Positions 53,990 to 57,557 of a DNA stretch of 57,557 bases are shown one piece after another. This DNA is from an uncultured Pirellulaceae bacterium (GTDB taxonomy: Bacteria > Planctomycetota > Planctomycetia > Pirellulales > Pirellulaceae), in assembly GCA_938010615.1 (NCBI GenBank), contig CALLUY010000187.1, forward strand, positions 1 through 57,557, written 5' to 3'. The stretch's first letter is position 1, and every line of letters starts with the position of its first letter. The position numbers and the translations under genes were made by a program. The notes below the pieces were generated by a model that was given only the letters and a program-made list of their open reading frames with translations, did not search any database and was not told where the DNA came from.

Positions 53990-54025
53990 AGGCATGTATC
54001 GCATTTTCAGTGAAATTGCATGCCT
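53990..54025 (-). other. hairpin between the second paralog gene and exbB, possible weak terminator or processing site
   Basis: On the minus strand AGGCATG pairs with CATGCCT and the loop itself contains ATTT/AAAT pairing; a T run (TTTTTT) starts a few bases after the stem. It lies about 85 bases past the stop of the second paralog and 135 bases before the exbB ATG. It could reduce read-through so that motor genes and paralogs are made at different levels. Confidence 0.4.
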
Positions 54026-54108
54026 CTGGAACTCGCGGCTGATAATACAGCACACGTTGCAACCCATCTTGATTTGGAAGAGCGAAGAGACGGGAGACTT
54101 CATCTTAG

Positions 54109-54957
54109 CTAATGAAACACGAATCCGGAAACGGATATTATGAAGCCGTCGTCCAAGCTCGAAATTTTCAGTTTTGTTTCGGTGACCTCATCGAGGTTTC
54201 GACCCAATTCCTTCAACTTGACAGCCTCCAACTTGAGGATTTGGGACTCAACAGAAGCGGGATAGAACTGAACGAACAGCATTTCTTGCACGGCAAGCCC
54301 CGAGTCACCTACGATTTTTCGATCCCATCGCTTCAAGGCTGGATGCGAATGGGCAAACCAAATGGCATCTTTTTCACTCGATCGGCTCGAATGCGTCACG
54401 GTCGCGTCGGAGGACAGCGTTCCAACTCTCCAAATATCGCTCTCACGACTGGCAATGACGCCGATTTCGATACCGAAGAAATCCAACTGCCTTTTGTAAT
54501 CCTCGATACTTTCGACTTCGTAACTGATTTTCCAACGTCGTGACGGAGGAATCAGCTCCGGAACTGGATTCGGATCGAGCACACCGGGAGTCCCGACACC
54601 AAACTCACCGCTTCCAAGACGACCGTCTTGAGCAAGGATCTTTGACACCGAGTCTTCGACTGACTCAACAAGCGAAACAAGCTCGATGCCAGTCGCACCG
54701 CTAGAGACGAATTCCAGTTCCTGTTCTGAGTCGCCTTCTGCTTGATCCGCCTCGACTTCACCCCAGTCTTCGTCCAGTGGAGGAATGAATCCAAGCTGAG
54801 ATTGATCATTGCCAAAGAGCCAAACCGCAAGCAGGCTCAACACGACGAATCCGCAGATAGAGATCGAAGCAATCAGCCCTGCGTTAAAACGATCATAGCT
54901 GGACGCTTTCGGCGAAAACCGGTTGTCGACCTCCAACTCGCGAATCACTGCGCCCAT
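54109..54957 (-). CDS. single-pass periplasmic protein B, paralog of its upstream neighbour, ExbBD-associated
   Basis: This is a 282-aa protein not recognised as a named family. The topology is TonB-like: a short cytosolic N-terminus, one helix (about 26-50, LIASISICGFVVLSLLAVWLF), an acidic Gly/Glu linker (60-135) and a C-terminal domain (about 137-282). The C-domain shares with the neighbour RWKxxYEVxxxxxYKRQLDxF, IxIGV, a central RxxEx region, KxWDxxI and VQFYP. The membrane part also matches (SxYDRxxAxLxA, GFVV, VW). It lacks the TonB His-containing helix and TonB domain signature. I infer a force-receiving partner of ExbB-ExbD. The gene starts 17 bases after the paralog stop. Confidence 0.8.
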   Translation of the reverse strand: MGAVIRELEVDNRFSPKASSYDRFNAGLIASISICGFVVLSLLAVWLFGNDQSQLGFIPPLDEDWGEVEADQAEGDSEQELEFVSSGATGIELVSLVESVEDSVSKILAQDGRLGSGEFGVGTPGVLDPNPVPELIPPSRRWKISYEVESIEDYKRQLDFFGIEIGVIASRESDIWRVGTLSSDATVTHSSRSSEKDAIWFAHSHPALKRWDRKIVGDSGLAVQEMLFVQFYPASVESQILKLEAVKLKELGRNLDEVTETKLKISSLDDGFIISVSGFVFH

Positions 54958-54974
54958 GGCATCTCCAATTCCAA

Positions 54975-55841
54975 TTACTTAAAAATACAGTTCACGATCG
55001 TGAACTTGAAACCACCACCGTCTGCTTCAACTTTAATGTTCGTTCTACGAACCTCTTTTAATTCACGACCGACGCTCTTCAAGAATTCATCTTCGGCTTT
55101 GGCGATCTCCAAACGCGTATCCTGTGGGTAGAACTGCACCATCAAGGCTCCGTTGATATCGACGCCGGCTTTCCTGGAGATCTCCTGATCCCACTTTTTC
55201 ATCCGCAGCTTCGCGTGAGAAAACCGAAGCGACTTGGCTTCCCGTTCGCGAGTCGTTTTCTGGATGTTGACTCCCTTGGAGACGTTGCTGATTCGCGAAA
55301 TGACTTCACCGACTGGCTGAACCACGCCGATCTGAATATTGAAGTAGTCCAACTGACGCTTATAAGTGTCCTTGTTGTCGACCTCGTAGACAATTTTCCA
55401 ACGCTTGTAGTCTGGAATCCCTTGACCGGAACCAGATGGACCACCTTCGCGACTCCCGTAGCCGCCACCCTTACCCATCACGGCAGCATCGCCGCTGACA
55501 TGTTCAGAATTCGCACGGATCGTGGAAACAGCATTCGAAACGGCTTCCAGTGCCTCGGCTAACTGAGGCGTTTCGACTTCTGCGAAATCCTCGACGCCGG
55601 GATCGAGTTCGTCATCCTCGAAACCTTCCGGTTTGTCGTTTCCGTCGTCGCCAATCGTCGCCTGTTCAAACGGAGGCGCGATATTGCGTTCAAACTTGAA
55701 GACCGATGTAAACCAAACCAAAAACAGCGCCGCCACGACAAAGCCGACCAGCAAGATCAACGCCGTCAACCAGGCACTCAGGCGATCGTAAGCGCTGGTC
55801 TTTGATTGGATCTTGTCCAGCGGTTTAAAAAACGTACTCAT
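54975..55841 (-). CDS. single-pass periplasmic protein A, paralog of the following gene, ExbBD-associated
   Basis: This is a 288-aa protein of unrecognised family with the same layout as its neighbour: short N-terminus, helix (about 25-47, LTALILLVGFVVAALFLVWF), an acidic linker (55-110, rich in Glu/Asp), a Gly/Ser stretch (GGGYGSREGGPSGSGQG) and a C-terminal domain (about 143-288) with YKRWKIVYEVDN, KRQLDYFNIQIGV, KKWDQEIS and MVQFYPQDTRLEIAKAEDEFL. Two such paralogs beside ExbB/ExbD suggest a heterodimer or two alternative force transducers. It starts 12 bases after the squalene-cyclase-like gene stop with GAGAAC upstream. The RxxE... KxWD... FYP pattern could seed a family search. Confidence 0.8.
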   Translation of the reverse strand: MSTFFKPLDKIQSKTSAYDRLSAWLTALILLVGFVVAALFLVWFTSVFKFERNIAPPFEQATIGDDGNDKPEGFEDDELDPGVEDFAEVETPQLAEALEAVSNAVSTIRANSEHVSGDAAVMGKGGGYGSREGGPSGSGQGIPDYKRWKIVYEVDNKDTYKRQLDYFNIQIGVVQPVGEVISRISNVSKGVNIQKTTREREAKSLRFSHAKLRMKKWDQEISRKAGVDINGALMVQFYPQDTRLEIAKAEDEFLKSVGRELKEVRRTNIKVEADGGGFKFTIVNCIFK

Positions 55842-55853
55842 GTTTGTTGTTCT

Positions 55854-57557
55854 CTATTCCAAAAGCTCGGCGTCAGGGCGAATTTCAAGGTACCACTTGG
55901 TCCACTGTTGCTTCAGCCGCGCCAACTCAAGAAGGTTATCCTGCTGGTTGCCTCTGTCCTCAAAGACAAACGTATCGAACTTTCGACTGACCAATCGAAG
56001 CCCGTTGTGAGCGTGAATCGCGATCGTCGGATCCGGGTCTCCCATCGCGTACAGCAAGGCCGGAACGTTATCCATATCCTGCTCGCCGGACAAAAACCTG
56101 ATCGCCACGAGTCGGCGATAGTAATTTTTTTCGCTGATCATCGTTTTCAAAAACGAGGTGACTTCTCCGCGCGACCGTTTGCCCTGCGATTTGAATTCGC
56201 GAACGGAACGCTTCATCGCCTCGGTGATCTGCTGCAGTTGACGATCGTCAAGCGTGGCATCAGAGAGAGATGCAATCAAACCCTGTAGGCTCTTTTCTGC
56301 TTCCGAGGAAACGATCGTGCCTGATTTGCTTTGCGTAAGCGTGCCTGCCCCGAAACCTTCACCGCCCAGCAACTCACTACCTGTCGGCGGCAGAGAAATA
56401 ATTTCGCTTGCTCGTACAAGGAACAGCAACGAAAACGCCGTGTTCACATTGAGCGGCATATTCACGGCGCGTTGGTGACCCTCAACGGCACCTGATTCGT
56501 TTTGATACTCTTCGATGTAGTCGACGCCATCGTCGTACCACGAACTCAATGAGCTACCCAAGTTCCCGTCAGCCTGCTCTTTGAAGTATGCATAACGCTC
56601 CAGAGCATACATGAAGTACGAATTCCACGTGTTGATCGGAAATTGAAACTGACTTGAGTACCAAGAGTTACCCGCGCTCTTGCAACTTGCCAATTTCCCT
56701 CGTTCAAATTTGACAACCGGACCCGTTCCATCACCCCATGCCGCCTGAAGATCGCCTTCTTTGTCGTCAGCTGGAGGGACGTAAACCGTGACATTTTTGG
56801 GGAGGCCCAGCGACGAATCTGCACTGGCAGTGGCCATGTTTTTGACCCGTTTTGAAAGCCGCAACATGTCCGCCAAAAGATAAACCGAACTCAGCGACGC
56901 TGAGTGGATTGAGTTCGTTCCGGCGACGTTACCTCCTCCGAGCTGCGCTTTGTAGCTCCAAGTTCCACTTTGCGCTTGATAGTCGACGTAGAACTGCAGC
57001 AGACTGTGCGCGTGCTTTGGATCGAGCGGAATGCGATGCTGGCGTGCGACGAAAAAGGCGAGTGCCCCGAATTGGGATTGGGAAGTATCACCGGTCGAAT
57101 CACGACTATAGGTAAACGCACCGTTGCTTAACTGGCGTTCAATCAACGTATCCAGAATCTTCATGATCTGAGGCTTGTACTTTTTGGCGTCGTACTCCGC
57201 CAATAGAATCAAGGCCAACGCTGGGAAATAAGTTTCCCGATTTTCAAGCACCTCGGCGGCTCCGGAATCGACCATCCCGGCAATTCTTCGGACCACCCTT
57301 TTAACCATCGGATTGTCCGTTGGCACAGTGCCGTCGTAGCGTTTGTAGTATTCCAAAACCGCAAGTGCACAAATCGGTCCCGACTTGCCCGAGGCGCTAT
57401 CGGACTCCAAAAATCGCGCCGCTTTGTCAGCGATCCTGACGACTTTGTCGGCGTAGGGGTCTTTGTATTTTTTCTGAGCCCAACAGGCGGTCGGCGAGAA
57501 GCATCCGAAACATACCGCGACCATCAACGAGCCAACGAGGGCTCTTTGCGACCTGAA
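55854..57557 (-). CDS. secreted squalene-cyclase/prenyltransferase-repeat protein with HEAT-like tail (5' partial)
   Basis: The frame stays open to the right edge. From the edge it reads FRSQRALVGSLMVAVCFGCF to CWAQ, a signal peptide whose start lies a few residues outside; the internal TTG at 57527 is not the likely start. Counted from that TTG, residues about 30-380 contain QW-like toroid repeats (LIERQLSNGAFTYSRDSTGDTSQSQFGALAFFVARQH, YQAQSGTWSYKAQL, SSVYLLADMLRL). The catalytic DxDD motif of squalene-hopene cyclase is not visible, so it is probably a binding toroid. The C-terminal 90 residues look HEAT-like (YRRLVAIRFLSGEQDMDNVPALLYAMGDPDPTIAIHAHNGL). As the first visible gene of the run it may encode a periplasmic scaffold. 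Confidence 0.82.
   Translation of the reverse strand, partial: FRSQRALVGSLMVAVCFGCFSPTACWAQKKYKDPYADKVVRIADKAARFLESDSASGKSGPICALAVLEYYKRYDGTVPTDNPMVKRVVRRIAGMVDSGAAEVLENRETYFPALALILLAEYDAKKYKPQIMKILDTLIERQLSNGAFTYSRDSTGDTSQSQFGALAFFVARQHRIPLDPKHAHSLLQFYVDYQAQSGTWSYKAQLGGGNVAGTNSIHSASLSSVYLLADMLRLSKRVKNMATASADSSLGLPKNVTVYVPPADDKEGDLQAAWGDGTGPVVKFERGKLASCKSAGNSWYSSQFQFPINTWNSYFMYALERYAYFKEQADGNLGSSLSSWYDDGVDYIEEYQNESGAVEGHQRAVNMPLNVNTAFSLLFLVRASEIISLPPTGSELLGGEGFGAGTLTQSKSGTIVSSEAEKSLQGLIASLSDATLDDRQLQQITEAMKRSVREFKSQGKRSRGEVTSFLKTMISEKNYYRRLVAIRFLSGEQDMDNVPALLYAMGDPDPTIAIHAHNGLRLVSRKFDTFVFEDRGNQQDNLLELARLKQQWTKWYLEIRPDAELLE

Noticed and set aside
53549-54013. 154-codon plus-strand frame overlapping exbB
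   Set aside because: It is antisense to a clear ExbB with all three helices and has no motif or ribosome site of note.

Overview
The window looks like chromosome of a free-living planctomycete, most likely in or near the Pirellulaceae. This rests on the gene content: a secreted formylglycine sulfatase, a DUF1571 protein, an RDD/pseudokinase protein, a secreted M61 protease with PDZ domain, very large proteins of unknown function, and hairpin-rich intergenic repeats of a kind I associate with Rhodopirellula-like genomes. GC is moderate. Most genes are packed tightly, often with 1-8 base overlaps. I see no rRNA, tRNA, CRISPR array, transposase or prophage.

Region 1 (1-18500) is dominated by polysaccharide and extracellular enzymes. 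It holds an RDD-pseudokinase-RDD protein cut by the left edge, a GH10 xylanase lipoprotein, a type I sulfatase, an X-Pro dipeptidyl-peptidase-like (CocE/S15) hydrolase, and a five-gene minus-strand run: 1,396-aa unknown protein, Cys-rich membrane-anchored protein, HTTM-like membrane protein, GH17-like glucanase lipoprotein, large GH5-like hydrolase. A DUF1571 protein and a 640-base repeat island follow.

Region 2 (18500-44000) is mixed housekeeping and accessory genes. It includes a DUF937 protein, ferredoxin-NADP reductase, a SEC-C/TPR protein, an OleC-like adenylating enzyme, a BlaI/BlaR1 pair with a clear operator and an unusual sensor domain, a mercaptopyruvate sulfurtransferase with a short adenylate kinase, the M61 protease, a secreted agmatine/peptidylarginine deiminase-like enzyme, YihY/BrkB, and an FHA coiled-coil protein. 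It continues with CinA/PncC, a Tex-small protein-lactonase operon with a very long Tex, gamma-glutamyltransferase and a SpoU methyltransferase.

Region 3 (44043-57557) is a run of ten minus-strand genes and the best candidate for an undescribed system. In transcription order it reads: a secreted squalene-cyclase/prenyltransferase-repeat protein with a HEAT-like tail (cut by the right edge), two tandem paralogous single-pass periplasmic proteins, ExbB/TolQ, two different ExbD/TolR subunits, a membrane-anchored TPR plus PQQ-type beta-propeller protein, an orphan family 5 solute-binding protein with its own repeat domain, and two unknown proteins. The layout suggests a proton-motive-force-driven envelope machine. 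The twin paralogs sit where TonB or TolA would be expected, and no TonB-dependent receptor, ABC permease or ATPase is present. Function is inferred from architecture only.
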